The position numbers were made by a program, and so were the translations under genes. A model generated the notes under the pieces. That model had not been told where the DNA came from, did no database searches, and was given only the letters and a program-made list of their open reading frames with translations. Of a stretch of DNA of 64,000 nt, positions 27,365 to 36,341 are shown one piece after another (position 1 is the first letter of the stretch; each line of letters starts with the position of its first letter). Source of the stretch: Sphingobacterium sp. N143 (GTDB taxonomy: Bacteria; Bacteroidota; Bacteroidia; Sphingobacteriales; Sphingobacteriaceae); contig NZ_JACAIS010000009.1 in NCBI RefSeq assembly GCF_030325625.1, positions 186,001 through 250,000 of the forward strand, given 5' to 3'.

Positions 27365-27991
27365 TTAGCTGCACAGAAAATCCAGTGTTTGTATCAGCGC
27401 CTTATTACTGTTCATAATGGCTAATGGAATGTTCCACGTGGCACGGTTTCTCTTTTCCACGTAATTTGATATCCCTCTGATTTCAATAACTGGGAGTTCC
27501 ATTTTTTCTGCTGCAAAAAAAACAGCAGCTCCTTCCATGCTCTCCACACAGATATTTGGATGCAGATCTTTCGTCTTTTGAATATTGACTGTGTTGCCGT
27601 GAACTTTATTGACCGTGATCCCATGCGCCTGAGGTAGAAAGGGAATGAACAAGCTGCCGGCCTTTACTGCAGGGGATTCAAACCTAGATTTTCCATAGCC
27701 TAACTGATCAATTGAAATAAATTCTTGATCGTCTTCTGCCCCCAATTCTATCAAGGATTCAGAAATAACCTGGATCACCTGGCCAATTTGAATGTTGCGG
27801 TCAAAGCAGCCCCCAATGCCTACATTAATAAGTAAATCATATTTTTTTTCATGTAGGACTCTTCCGAGTTCAAATGCTGTAGCAACCATACCTACGCCGG
27901 TAACCAAAGTGTCACAATAGGGGTAATTAGAGACGACCTCAAGAAAAGGCTGGATCTCAAATTGAGTGGCGGCTATGATTAATATTTGCAT
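27365..27991 (-). CDS. mqnB: Futalosine hydrolase MqnB
   Basis: 208 residues. Splits futalosine to hypoxanthine and dehypoxanthine futalosine in the futalosine route to menaquinone. The fold is that of MTA/SAH nucleosidases: LIIAATQFEIQPFL, TGVGMVATAFELGR, INVGIGGCFD and CVESMEGAAVFFA with catalytic residues. The RNRATWNIPLAI ending, with a pocket unlike Pfs, marks MqnB rather than MTA/SAH nucleosidase. A parS-like word at 27430-27445 lies inside the gene but is probably coding coincidence. Confidence 0.87.
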   Translation of the reverse strand: MQILIIAATQFEIQPFLEVVSNYPYCDTLVTGVGMVATAFELGRVLHEKKYDLLINVGIGGCFDRNIQIGQVIQVISESLIELGAEDDQEFISIDQLGYGKSRFESPAVKAGSLFIPFLPQAHGITVNKVHGNTVNIQKTKDLHPNICVESMEGAAVFFAAEKMELPVIEIRGISNYVEKRNRATWNIPLAIMNSNKALIQTLDFLCS

Positions 27992-28144
27992 AGTAGCGTG
28001 TGTTTAATGAAGCGAAAATTACAAATTATCTTTTATGAACTACTTGTTTGTGAAAAATAAAAGTCCAGAAGATCTTGGCTGATTATATTACGCTAATCTG
28101 ACGGCATTCCCAAAATAGAAATATTGAAATTGAGTGCAAAGCCG

Positions 28145-28152
28145 TATCTTTG
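28145..28152 (+). promoter_or_regulatory. Promoter of the queD-like gene (TATCTTTG)
   Basis: Perfect TAnnTTTG -7 box, with a TTG at 28124-28126 in -33 position. Only 7 bp separate it from the ATG at 28160, so the mRNA would be leaderless or nearly so. Confidence 0.65.
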
Positions 28153-28159
28153 TATCATT

Positions 28160-28573
28160 ATGGTATTTATAACTCGTCGTGAACGTTTTTGTGCTGCACA
28201 TAAGCTCTACCGTGAAGATTGGAGCAATGAGCAAAATGAACAAGTTTTTGGGCTTTGTTCCAACCCAAATTGGCATGGACACAATTATGATCTTTTTGTC
28301 ACAGTGAAAGGTGAAATTAATCCCGAAACAGGTTTTTTGATTGATCTGAAGATCATGAAAGATATTATAAACCGTAACATCATTGATGTGGTGGATCACC
28401 GTAATTTTAATTTGGATGTTGAATTTATGAAGGGCGTGATGGCTTCTACCGAAAATATAGCGATTGAGATATTTAAGATCCTTCAACCGCAGTTTGAAAA
28501 ACAAGGGGTGACCTTGCACAGCGTCCGTCTGCATGAAACAGAAAATAACTACGTCGAATATTTTGGCGATTAA
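28160..28573 (+). CDS. 6-pyruvoyltetrahydropterin synthase / QueD family protein
   Basis: 137 residues from ATG 28160. The T-fold enzyme acts on dihydroneopterin triphosphate made by FolE, which follows 29 bp downstream. Seen: RRERFCAAHKLY with a His zinc ligand, FGLCSNPNWHGHNYDL with the catalytic Cys and the HGH zinc pair, ETGFLIDLKIMKD, DHRNFN and the late Glu in LHETENNYVEY. Members make either 6-carboxy-tetrahydropterin for queuosine (QueD) or 6-pyruvoyl-tetrahydropterin; sequence alone does not decide, though a queuosine role is more common in bacteria. Confidence 0.88.
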   Translation: MVFITRRERFCAAHKLYREDWSNEQNEQVFGLCSNPNWHGHNYDLFVTVKGEINPETGFLIDLKIMKDIINRNIIDVVDHRNFNLDVEFMKGVMASTENIAIEIFKILQPQFEKQGVTLHSVRLHETENNYVEYFGD

Positions 28574-28602
28574 TCTTTAATACATTTTAAATAGTAGAAA
28601 AT

Positions 28603-29232
28603 ATGAGTCAACACTCATTTGACAAAGCAGAGTTGGATGGATATATTAAGATCGACAAATACAATACAGAAAAAGTAGATCGCATCGCTTCTCATTATAC
28701 GGATATATTAGAAAGCCTCGGGGAGGACCCTAAAAGGGAGGGATTAATAAAAACCCCAGAACGGGTTGCTAAAGCCTTGCAGTTTTTGACACATGGTTAC
28801 GATATAGATGCCGCTGAAGTTTTACGGGGTGCTATGTTTGAAGAGGATTATAGTCAAATGGTTGTCGTAAAGGATATTGAAGTATATTCCCTTTGTGAGC
28901 ACCATATGCTGCCTTTCTTTGGCAAAGCCCACATTGCCTATATTCCAAATGGGCACATTGTTGGTTTAAGTAAGATCCCACGTGTTGTCGATATCTTTGC
29001 GCGTCGGTTACAGGTGCAAGAACGTCTCACGAATGAAATCCGTGATTGCATCCAAGAGACCTTAGGGGCAAAAGGCGTTGCTGTTGTGATGGAATGTAAG
29101 CACATGTGCATGGCTATGCGCGGAGTGCAAAAACAAAACTCAGTGACAACCACATCAGCGTTTACCGGTGCTTTTCAAAATGATGTGACACGGTCAGAAT
29201 TTTTACGATTGATTACAGCAGATCTGGCCTAA
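28603..29232 (+). CDS. folE: GTP cyclohydrolase I FolE
   Basis: 209 residues. Converts GTP to dihydroneopterin triphosphate, the entry to folate and pterin/queuosine synthesis. Motifs: GLIKTPERVAKAL, YSLCEHHMLPFFGKAHIAYIP (zinc Cys and His), GLSKIPRVVDIFARRLQVQERLT and ECKHMCMAMRGVQ. Length is normal. It shares a transcript with the queD-like gene and is closed by a strong terminator. Confidence 0.97.
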   Translation: MSQHSFDKAELDGYIKIDKYNTEKVDRIASHYTDILESLGEDPKREGLIKTPERVAKALQFLTHGYDIDAAEVLRGAMFEEDYSQMVVVKDIEVYSLCEHHMLPFFGKAHIAYIPNGHIVGLSKIPRVVDIFARRLQVQERLTNEIRDCIQETLGAKGVAVVMECKHMCMAMRGVQKQNSVTTTSAFTGAFQNDVTRSEFLRLITADLA

Positions 29233-29251
29233 TTAATTGTTGTAAAATAAT

Positions 29252-29298
29252 AAAAAATAAACCCTCGATAAGCTGCTACTTTCGAGGGTTTATTTTTT
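29252..29298 (+). terminator. Terminator after folE
   Basis: AAAAAATAAACCCTCGA and TCGAGGGTTTATTTTTT form a 17-bp perfect stem with a 13-base loop. Confidence 0.93.
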
Positions 29299-29459
29299 GA
29301 TAAATTTTGAAAATAAATATAAAATTCAAAAATTAAGATAGTGCGTTTTTGAGCATATATGGCGGGGAACAGAAAAAAGCCTTTACAATAGTTTAACTGT
29401 ATCTTATTGATAATAAGTGTTTTGTTAAAAAATGTTTTTATCATAAAAATGTTTTTTGG

Positions 29460-29467
29460 TACCTTTG
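29460..29467 (+). promoter_or_regulatory. Promoter of the O-methyltransferase gene (TACCTTTG)
   Basis: Perfect TAnnTTTG box only 5 bp before ATG 29473, with a T-rich -33 region. It supports ATG 29473 as the start and implies a leaderless mRNA. Confidence 0.6.
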
Positions 29468-29472
29468 CGGTT

Positions 29473-30108
29473 ATGGAAATTGTTGCCAACGATTTAGAGT
29501 CCTATTTGGAACATACTACAGACGAAGAAAATTCGTTACTAAAAAGGGTCAATCGGGAGACATATTTGAAGGAAACAATGCCCCATATGTTATCTGGTCA
29601 TTATCAGGGAAGAGTTCTTTCTTTATTGAGTAAATTAGTTGCTCCAAAGCGGATTTTGGAGATTGGCACTTTTACGGGATATGCAACATTATGTCTGGCA
29701 GAAGGCCTTCAAAAAGATGGTGTATTACATACCATCGATATTAACGAAGAGCAACAAGAAAGAGTTCAAGCTTATTTTGATGAGTCTGCATTCGCAGGCA
29801 AAATCAGGTATCATATAGGTGATGCAGTAGATTTAATTCCCACATTGAATGAAACATTCGATTTGGTATTTATTGATGCTGATAAGAAGAGAAATTTATA
29901 TTATTTCGAAACGATAATAAATTACGTTCCGTCTGGGGGACTTATTTTGATTGACAACGTCTTATGGAAAGGTAAGGTGTTGGACTCAAAACCAGACAAC
30001 CAAACAAAGCAGATCATTGATTTGAATGCACGTTTAGCTCAGGACAAGCGCGTAGAAAAGGTGATATTACCGATTCGAGACGGACTTTTTGCTTTGCGCA
30101 AAAAGTAA
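29473..30108 (+). CDS. O-methyltransferase, class I SAM-dependent
   Basis: 211 residues from ATG 29473; an upstream in-frame ATG would place the promoter inside the gene. The methyltransferase_3 (COMT/CCoAOMT-like) motifs are present: KRILEIGTFTGYATLCLAEGL for SAM binding, FDLVFIDADKKRNLYYFE with the metal-binding Asp, and GGLILIDNVLWKGKV. Such bacterial enzymes methylate catechols or similar diols, or wobble hydroxyuridine in tRNA (TrmR-like). Substrate not decided here. Confidence 0.87.
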   Translation: MEIVANDLESYLEHTTDEENSLLKRVNRETYLKETMPHMLSGHYQGRVLSLLSKLVAPKRILEIGTFTGYATLCLAEGLQKDGVLHTIDINEEQQERVQAYFDESAFAGKIRYHIGDAVDLIPTLNETFDLVFIDADKKRNLYYFETIINYVPSGGLILIDNVLWKGKVLDSKPDNQTKQIIDLNARLAQDKRVEKVILPIRDGLFALRKK

Positions 30109-30130
30109 TTTGTGAACTAAAACATTCTTC

Positions 30131-30655
30131 ATGAATTTAAAACAATTAAAAAGCTATGTATTGATACTAGCTTTGGGATTTTTGGGAACTTTTAAAGTTT
30201 CAGCTCAAAGTAATGCGGCTTATGTCGATAAGTACAGTCCAATAGCTCAAGAAATGATGGAGGAACACGGTGTTCCAGCATCTGTTATCCTAGCGATTGC
30301 CATGCACGAAAGCGGAAATGGCCGCAGCAGGATAGCAAAACATTTGAACAACCATTTTGGTGTCAAAGGAAAGAATAACAGTACTGTTATTCGATCAGCT
30401 TACAAAGGTTATCGGTCCGTATTAGACTCTTATGATGATTTTGTAGGAATAGTAAAAAGAAAGAAGACTACTCGGAGCCTTTTTGAAAAACATCCTGGAG
30501 AAAAATATGAAGCTTGGGTAAAAGCAATTGCTCGTTCAGGATACTCTACCAGTAAAGATTGGACCGCAAAGGTACTGAGAACCATCAGACTGTATCATTT
30601 AGATATGTTTGATAATGATAGTAAGCAAAATAGATTCTCGTCAACAAAAAAATAG
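30131..30655 (+). CDS. Secreted glucosaminidase-domain protein
   Basis: 174 residues: signal peptide (cleavage near SAQ, residue 26) and a single GH73-type glucosaminidase domain: VPASVILAIAMHESGNGRSRIAKHLNNHFGVKG with the expected catalytic Glu in HESG, then YDSYDDF-like SYDDFVGIVKRK and WVKAIARSGYSTSKDW. Cuts the glycan strands of peptidoglycan. No cell-wall binding domain. The next gene encodes a larger relative, 14 bp away. Confidence 0.87.
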   Translation: MNLKQLKSYVLILALGFLGTFKVSAQSNAAYVDKYSPIAQEMMEEHGVPASVILAIAMHESGNGRSRIAKHLNNHFGVKGKNNSTVIRSAYKGYRSVLDSYDDFVGIVKRKKTTRSLFEKHPGEKYEAWVKAIARSGYSTSKDWTAKVLRTIRLYHLDMFDNDSKQNRFSSTKK

Positions 30656-30669
30656 CGCGACATTATTGC

Positions 30670-31497
30670 ATGAAGAAGTTTTTTTATGGCATGTTTGTAT
30701 TCATGATGTTGATTACATCATGTTCAAGCCGGAGAGGCACTATATCCTCTAAATCTGGTTCAAAATCAAAAACTTCTTCATCCTCAGTAAGCCGGCCCAC
30801 GATGGCTGGAAACGACTATATTGCCCATTATAAAGATGTTGCAATTGCGGAAATGAACAAGTACGGTATACCCGCAAGTATCAAACTTGCTCAGGCTTTA
30901 TTGGAGTCGGGTAGCGGAAATAGTTATTTAGCCCGGGAAGCTAATAACCATTTTGGTATTAAATGTGGTGGTGTTTGGAAAGGTAAATCCATGACACGCC
31001 CTGATGATAAAATAAATGACTGTTTTCGTGTATATGACAATCCCGAACAATCTTTCCGGGACCACTCAGAATTTTTACTCCGACCGCGTTATTCAGCTTT
31101 ATTCCAACTGGACAAAAATGATTATAAAGGCTGGGCCAAAGGCTTAAAAGCCGCAGGTTATGCAACCAATCCCCGGTATCCAGATTTATTGATTGAAATG
31201 ATAGAAAGGTATCATTTAGATCAGTATGACCGTGGCGAATCCCCAACAGAAAAAGTACTGCGAGAAGAAGAGGTACAGGAAGAAATTGTCCAACATGTTC
31301 AGGAAGTCCCTCCTAGCATAGTAAAAACAGAAGAAATCAAGAGCCCTGTGGCGATGCGCATTCACGAAGTCAAACCACAGGATACATTATACTCGTTGAG
31401 CAAACACTATAATGTCTCTGTCGAACAGATTAAAGAGCTAAATGGTCTGACCGATGACACATTATCTCTTGGACAGCTCTTAGTTATATCTAAATAG
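30670..31497 (+). CDS. Glucosaminidase lipoprotein with LysM domain
   Basis: 275 residues. Lipobox ITSC near residue 18, then a Ser/Lys-rich linker (20-42), a GH73-type domain (about 48-190: SIKLAQALLESGSGNSYLAREANNHFGIKC, FRVYDNPEQSFRDHSEFL, GLKAAGYATNPRYPDLL), an acidic linker and a C-terminal LysM motif (about 230-274: HEVKPQDTLYSLSKHYNVSVEQIKELNGL). LysM binds peptidoglycan, so this is a membrane-anchored wall hydrolase. Same architecture as FlgJ-like or Atl-like enzymes in the phylum. Confidence 0.9.
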   Translation: MKKFFYGMFVFMMLITSCSSRRGTISSKSGSKSKTSSSSVSRPTMAGNDYIAHYKDVAIAEMNKYGIPASIKLAQALLESGSGNSYLAREANNHFGIKCGGVWKGKSMTRPDDKINDCFRVYDNPEQSFRDHSEFLLRPRYSALFQLDKNDYKGWAKGLKAAGYATNPRYPDLLIEMIERYHLDQYDRGESPTEKVLREEEVQEEIVQHVQEVPPSIVKTEEIKSPVAMRIHEVKPQDTLYSLSKHYNVSVEQIKELNGLTDDTLSLGQLLVISK

Positions 31498-31558
31498 TTA
31501 CGTTTTAAAAGATGTTAAATATTTCTGTTTTGTATAGCTATATAGTAGTTTTACGAAA

Positions 31559-32320
31559 GTGAAGTTTGCGGGATATATCTTTCTATTCATAGCCACCTTA
31601 GGCAATACAACCATGCTTTTTTGTCAAGAGAAAAAAGTTGAAGGGATTGTATTCGATAAAAAGACCAAGCAGCGTATTGGAAATGTCAAATTAGCAAACC
31701 TGCGCACTGGAGACGTGCTGTATAACAATACCAAAGGTGAATTCAGCTTTCCAGCACAAATGGGAGACCGGATTGTGGCCATGAGCAAGGGCTACTTTTC
31801 AGATACTCTTGCTGTTGACAATAAAGGCCTGCTGTTATTTCATTTATTGCGAGAGTCTATCTACATTGATGAAGTTCAAGTCTCAGCCCGTAAGAGTCCT
31901 GAAGAAATTTTAAAAAAGGCTAAAGAAGACTATGCCAAGGCCTATCGACTGGCAGGATATGGTGATGTGTTTTCTGTAGGGCCTACCGGGGCTGGATTGA
32001 GTATAAATTCGATTTATAGCTTATTCAGTAAAGAAGCAAAAAGGGCACGGAGACTTACCAAAACGATTGAAAAGGATTATAAGGAAAATGTCGTTGATTA
32101 CAAGTTTACTAAAGAGCTTATCAGCAAAGTTACCGGGCTTAGTTTTGAGGAGGCTGAACGGTTCAGAAGAATATTTCGGCCATCCTATTTTTTCATTCTG
32201 GCAGCTAGCGATTATGAATTAACAAATTACATTAAAGATTGCTATTCCCGCTACCGATTAAATCCTTCTCAATATTTTATTGAGCCTTTTCCAACAATTA
32301 ATTATAAATTAGTACCGTAA
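31559..32320 (+). CDS. Carboxypeptidase-regulatory-like domain protein, exported
   Basis: 253 residues from a GTG start with signal peptide. The N-terminal part (about 25-95: KVEGIVFDKKTKQRIGNVKLANLRTGDV... then GDRIVAMSKGYFSD) is a CarboxypepD_reg-like beta sandwich of the kind seen at the front of TonB-dependent receptors. The C-terminal 150 residues are helical (SPEEILKKAKEDYAKAYRL) and not assigned. It sits 20 bp before the DUF3078 gene in an envelope-gene run. Function unknown. Confidence 0.75.
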   Translation: MKFAGYIFLFIATLGNTTMLFCQEKKVEGIVFDKKTKQRIGNVKLANLRTGDVLYNNTKGEFSFPAQMGDRIVAMSKGYFSDTLAVDNKGLLLFHLLRESIYIDEVQVSARKSPEEILKKAKEDYAKAYRLAGYGDVFSVGPTGAGLSINSIYSLFSKEAKRARRLTKTIEKDYKENVVDYKFTKELISKVTGLSFEEAERFRRIFRPSYFFILAASDYELTNYIKDCYSRYRLNPSQYFIEPFPTINYKLVP

Positions 32321-32339
32321 AAAAATAGATATTTTCAGA

Positions 32340-33377
32340 ATGAAGTTATTCAATTTTGTCGGCATGGCCTTGCTTTGCCTTTCTTTTTCAAGTATAAAGG
32401 CGCAAGATCTGAGAGATCTTAGGGCAAAACCAGATACCATAATTTCTTTAGAAAAAGAACAACCGTTAAATATCAAAACGATTCGTCCTGTCGTTCCGAA
32501 GTTAAACCTTGAGGTAGATTACTGGAAGCACTGGACAACGTTTGGCATCAATTTAAACCAAGCATCCTTCAATGAATATTGGAGTGGCGGGGGAGTTGGA
32601 TCCATTGCTGTGGGGTTGAATGCTAATCATAAATCTGATTATACAAAAGATAATTTTAACTTCGTTACAGAGGTTGATTTGCGATATGGAAAACTAAAAA
32701 ACAATAAACAAATCGCGAAGAAGAATAATGACCGTATTTTTTGGGACAATAAGCTTTCTTACAAACTATCTTCCAATTGGGCGCTCTATACTTCCATAAC
32801 CTTTGAGTCCCAATTTGACGAAGGCTATAAATATAAAACTGAAAATGGTAAAGATACCATAGACTATGTCGAAAATTCATTTATGGCCCCGGGGTATCTG
32901 ACAGAGTCACTGGGTCTTGAATATAAACCAAGCAATGAATTTTCATTACGTTTTGGTACAGGGACCGCCCGACAGACCTTCATTTTAGATGATCGGGTTA
33001 AGCCTTTGTCTGCAGAGGCATATTTTGCGCGCTTCGGGAAGTATCCTTTCCCTGAGGAGCCGACACGTAATGAGGAACGCTATGGTGTTAAAAAGGTTGG
33101 TGGAAGTTTTGCAAATGCCCTCGCATTTCAGCTCACTGCCAATTTGGATAAAAATTTTACCGACAAACTAAATGTAAAGGCGCGTTATAACCTTTTTGCC
33201 GATTATGAGAAATTTTCAGATCCTAAGCATCGTTTGGACGTGACAGTGACGGCTAAAGTGACCAGAACGATCAACGTAAATCTAAACGGTATTATGGTAT
33301 ATGATACGGATATTATTTCAAAAGTCCAATTGAGCCAGTCCTTGGCCATGGGGATTGTCTATAGCTTACCGAGATAA
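32340..33377 (+). CDS. DUF3078 outer-membrane-type protein
   Basis: 345 residues with a signal peptide ending at IKAQ (about 22). The body has amphipathic beta strands with aromatic ends (WTTFGINLNQASFNEYWSGGGVGSIAVGLN, NKLSYKLSSNWALYTSITFESQFDEGY) that suggest a barrel; the final residues (AMGIVYSLPR) resemble a strand end. This is DUF3078, a Bacteroidota outer-membrane family of unknown role. Its stop codon shares a base with the next start (TAATG). Confidence 0.85.
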   Translation: MKLFNFVGMALLCLSFSSIKAQDLRDLRAKPDTIISLEKEQPLNIKTIRPVVPKLNLEVDYWKHWTTFGINLNQASFNEYWSGGGVGSIAVGLNANHKSDYTKDNFNFVTEVDLRYGKLKNNKQIAKKNNDRIFWDNKLSYKLSSNWALYTSITFESQFDEGYKYKTENGKDTIDYVENSFMAPGYLTESLGLEYKPSNEFSLRFGTGTARQTFILDDRVKPLSAEAYFARFGKYPFPEEPTRNEERYGVKKVGGSFANALAFQLTANLDKNFTDKLNVKARYNLFADYEKFSDPKHRLDVTVTAKVTRTINVNLNGIMVYDTDIISKVQLSQSLAMGIVYSLPR

Positions 33378-34243
33378 TGTTTAGGTCACTGTCAGTAGGT
33401 CTATTCCTTTGTGTATTGGCATCTTTGGCAAGTTGTAAGTCAAAGGTCAAACCCGTAGTGTCTCAACCGCTGATCACCTCTTTTGTCCCCGCTGTAATCG
33501 TAGAGGAAAAAATAGTCTCAAAACCTGATACCAATCTGTTTACACCAGAAGAACGGCAAGTAATATTTCTACAAAAATCGGGGAGCCACCCCTACTGGAA
33601 ACAAGAAGAAGCGATTCACTATGATGTCCGCAAACCTAATTTTGTGATCATCCACCATACGGCCCAGGATAGTATTGCACAGACAATCAAAACATTCCAG
33701 ATACCACGTACGAAGGTAAGTTCCCATTATATTATTGGTAGAAACGGTGAAATTATCCAAATGTTGAATGACTATGTGCGCTCATGGCATGCAGGAGTCG
33801 CAAAGTGGGGGGGCGTTACAGATATGAATTCCTGCTCGATAGGTATAGAGCTTGATAATAATGGCAGAGAACCTTTCCCTGATGCTCAAATTAACTCATT
33901 GATTACTGTTTTAGATACCTTAAAAGCACGTTACTTAATTCCTGCTATTAATTTTATCGGTCATGCTGATATTGCTCCTGCACGTAAAAATGATCCCAGT
34001 GTTTTTTTTCCTTGGCGAAAACTGGCACAACGGGGTTTTGGTGTCTGGTACGATGAAGGTCAACTGGTAGCGCCCCCGGATAATTTTAATGCCATTGATG
34101 CACTGAAAATTATCGGTTATGATACCTCCAATTTAAAGGCCGCCATTGTTGCGTTCAAAAGAAAATTTATTGTTCGGGATACGACTCCTGAATTAACAGT
34201 GTATGATAAAAGTGTTTTGTATAATATTTATAAAAAATACTAG
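33377..34243 (+). CDS. N-acetylmuramoyl-L-alanine amidase lipoprotein
   Basis: 288 residues. Lipobox LASC near residue 20. Amidase_2 (PGRP-like) fold: FVIIHHTAQDS with the first zinc His, SSHYIIGRNGEIIQMLND, RSWHAG, NSCSIGIELDNNG, and NFIGHADIAPARKNDPSVFFPW with the second His and the substrate-binding Lys. Cleaves the bond between MurNAc and the stem peptide. Completes an envelope cluster with the two glucosaminidases upstream. Confidence 0.93.
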   Translation: MFRSLSVGLFLCVLASLASCKSKVKPVVSQPLITSFVPAVIVEEKIVSKPDTNLFTPEERQVIFLQKSGSHPYWKQEEAIHYDVRKPNFVIIHHTAQDSIAQTIKTFQIPRTKVSSHYIIGRNGEIIQMLNDYVRSWHAGVAKWGGVTDMNSCSIGIELDNNGREPFPDAQINSLITVLDTLKARYLIPAINFIGHADIAPARKNDPSVFFPWRKLAQRGFGVWYDEGQLVAPPDNFNAIDALKIIGYDTSNLKAAIVAFKRKFIVRDTTPELTVYDKSVLYNIYKKY

Positions 34244-34308
34244 TAGAAGATCGGCCTTCATAGGTTCATCAGAATAATTGAAGATTTGATAGTGAACTGC
34301 AGCACTTC

Positions 34309-36030
34309 TTAATCGATATGCCGATCGTTGCTTTGTATGTGCTGTACTTTATTTCCTATGCCTAGCTGTACTAAATAAGCAATTAGCATGACCGCAACAC
34401 AACCAATGAGATTTAACCAAAGGAAAGGTATCTTGTCAAGATACCAGATCCCTACCACCAGGATTTCAGATAGAATAGCAGCAATAAACACAGCTTTCCC
34501 TTTGATTTTTTTCATATAAAAAGCCACGATAAATATGCCGAGAATAGTTCCATAAAATAGAGACCCAAGAATATTTACAGCTTCAAGCAAGTTCCCCAAT
34601 TTGTTGGCATATAAAGCAACTACTACAGTAAAGATACCCCAGCCTAGGGTAAATAAACGGGACCATAGGAGGTCTTGCCTTTCAGTTGCATGACGATTGA
34701 TAAACCGTTTGTATATATCTATGGTTGTCGTAGAAGCCAACGAATTAATAGCACTTGCCGTAGCGCCCATAGAGGCCAAGAAGATAACGGCAATAAGTAA
34801 ACCGATCAGACCTTTTGGAAAAGTGCTGGTGACGAAGGCCAAAAAGACATAATTATTATCATTTGTTTCTGCAGCAGGGTTATTTTTTTTGATGAGTTCT
34901 ACCGTGCTTTCTTTTACATGCTGCATTTCTGTATTTAGCTGATGCAATGAGCTACGAAGTGTTGCTATACCATTTTGATCATCAAGATCCAGCGCATCAT
35001 TAAGGTCGTGAACTACAGATTCACGTTGTTTAAAAAGTTGGCTATGTTTCTTTTCAAGTTCTTGATAGGCAGAAGCATGTTGGCTGTTCTTTAGGTTCTG
35101 TATTTCTATCTGATTAAAAAATAAGGGTGGTTGATGGAATTGATAGTATGCAAATACAAGAACGCCAATCAGTAGGATAGCAAATTGCATGGGAACTTTT
35201 AAAAGACCGTTCATAATAAGCCCCATCCGGCTCTCTTTAATGGAAGAGCCAGTGAGGTACCGTCCTACCTGACTTTGATCTGTTCCGAAATATGAAAGCT
35301 GTAGAAAAAAACCGCCGATCAATCCAGTCCATAAAGTATAGTTGTTATTGAGGTCAAAAGTGAAATCAAGTGCGTTGGTTTTCCCTGATTTTCCCGCAAT
35401 ATGCAAAGCCTTGGAAAATCCGATATCGTCGGGAAGAAGGTATATCACAAGCACACCAGCAATGAGCAGGGACCCGAATATAATACTCATCTGAAGCAAT
35501 TGGGTGTGTGATACTGCTTTGGTTCCTCCATATGTGGTATAAATAACGACAAAGCTTCCGATCGCCAATGTTGTCCATGTCAGATCTATATGCAGAATCG
35601 TTGATATAATCAGAGCCGGGGCAAAAATCGTGATTCCGGTGGAAATACCTCTTTGTATCAGAAATAAAAGCGCTGTAAGACCTCGAGTCCTGATATCAAA
35701 ACGTTTTTCTAGAAATTCATAGGCAGTAAATACCTTTAATTTATGGAAAATTGGGATAAAGGTGATGCAGAGCACAATCATGGCCAGGGGCAGACCAAAA
35801 TAAAATTGGACAAAGCTCATCCCTGAAGAATAAGCCAGTCCGGGTGCAGATAAAAAAGTAATGGCACTCGCCTGAGTTGCCATTACCGAAAGTCCTACAT
35901 GGTACCAGGGCAATGAACGATTGCCCAAAAGATAGCCATCAATATTTTTTATCCCCCGACTTTTGTATATGCCATAAGTGACAATAGACAAAAGGGTCAA
36001 AAATAAAACGATCCAATCTGCTGCACTCAT
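34309..36030 (-). CDS. Sodium:solute symporter (SSS family)
   Basis: 573 residues from ATG 36030; a longer start would add 22 residues of poor signal. About 13 membrane segments. Family marks: SVMATQASAITFLSAPGLAY, YTTYGGTKAVSHTQLLQ and GTDQSQVGRYLTGSS. Residues about 325-405 form a long charged coiled-coil-like insertion (QELEKKHSQLFKQRESVVHDL) between membrane segments. Last gene of a three-gene operon with a PIG-L deacetylase, so it may import the sugar product of that enzyme. Substrate unknown. Confidence 0.88.
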   Translation of the reverse strand: MSAADWIVLFLTLLSIVTYGIYKSRGIKNIDGYLLGNRSLPWYHVGLSVMATQASAITFLSAPGLAYSSGMSFVQFYFGLPLAMIVLCITFIPIFHKLKVFTAYEFLEKRFDIRTRGLTALLFLIQRGISTGITIFAPALIISTILHIDLTWTTLAIGSFVVIYTTYGGTKAVSHTQLLQMSIIFGSLLIAGVLVIYLLPDDIGFSKALHIAGKSGKTNALDFTFDLNNNYTLWTGLIGGFFLQLSYFGTDQSQVGRYLTGSSIKESRMGLIMNGLLKVPMQFAILLIGVLVFAYYQFHQPPLFFNQIEIQNLKNSQHASAYQELEKKHSQLFKQRESVVHDLNDALDLDDQNGIATLRSSLHQLNTEMQHVKESTVELIKKNNPAAETNDNNYVFLAFVTSTFPKGLIGLLIAVIFLASMGATASAINSLASTTTIDIYKRFINRHATERQDLLWSRLFTLGWGIFTVVVALYANKLGNLLEAVNILGSLFYGTILGIFIVAFYMKKIKGKAVFIAAILSEILVVGIWYLDKIPFLWLNLIGCVAVMLIAYLVQLGIGNKVQHIQSNDRHID

Positions 36031-36127
36031 GAATAGTGATTTGTAAAAAAGTACAGAAAAAGGATAAATACAAATAGCCAGATAACGACCAACCAATAGA
36101 AGCGTTTCCAGCTATTCATCTGATATT

Positions 36128-36337
36128 TTATCTATCTGAGGGTTTGTGTGGATAGATAATGCTGTTAAAGATAACAGCAGCAATCAATCCGATAACAGCA
36201 CCACCAATAATGCTTAAAAATGTCTCATTTGCTGTGAATCCAATTAAGGCACCAAATACTACAGCCACCAAAAGAATGATTCCTTTTGCTTGACCAGCAT
36301 CTATTGTTGAGCAATTGTTGTCCATTTGATTTTCCAT
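36128..36337 (-). CDS. Small two-helix membrane protein
   Basis: 69 residues with two hydrophobic segments (about 19-34 and 41-60: IIGGAVIGLIAAVIFNSII) and a cytosolic-type tail. I recognise no family. It lies 4 bp after the PIG-L gene and before the symporter gene, so it belongs to that operon and may help the transporter, which is an inference from position. Confidence 0.65.
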   Translation of the reverse strand: MENQMDNNCSTIDAGQAKGIILLVAVVFGALIGFTANETFLSIIGGAVIGLIAAVIFNSIIYPHKPSDR

Positions 36338-36341
36338 TGTA

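Noticed and set aside
27430..27445. parS-like word TGTTCCACGTGGCACG in mqnB
   Set aside because: Only 13/16 match and the bases are fixed by the conserved ATWNIP residues of MqnB.
28088..28534. 149-residue minus-strand frame
   Set aside because: Antisense to the queD-like gene, which has clear zinc and catalytic motifs and its own promoter.
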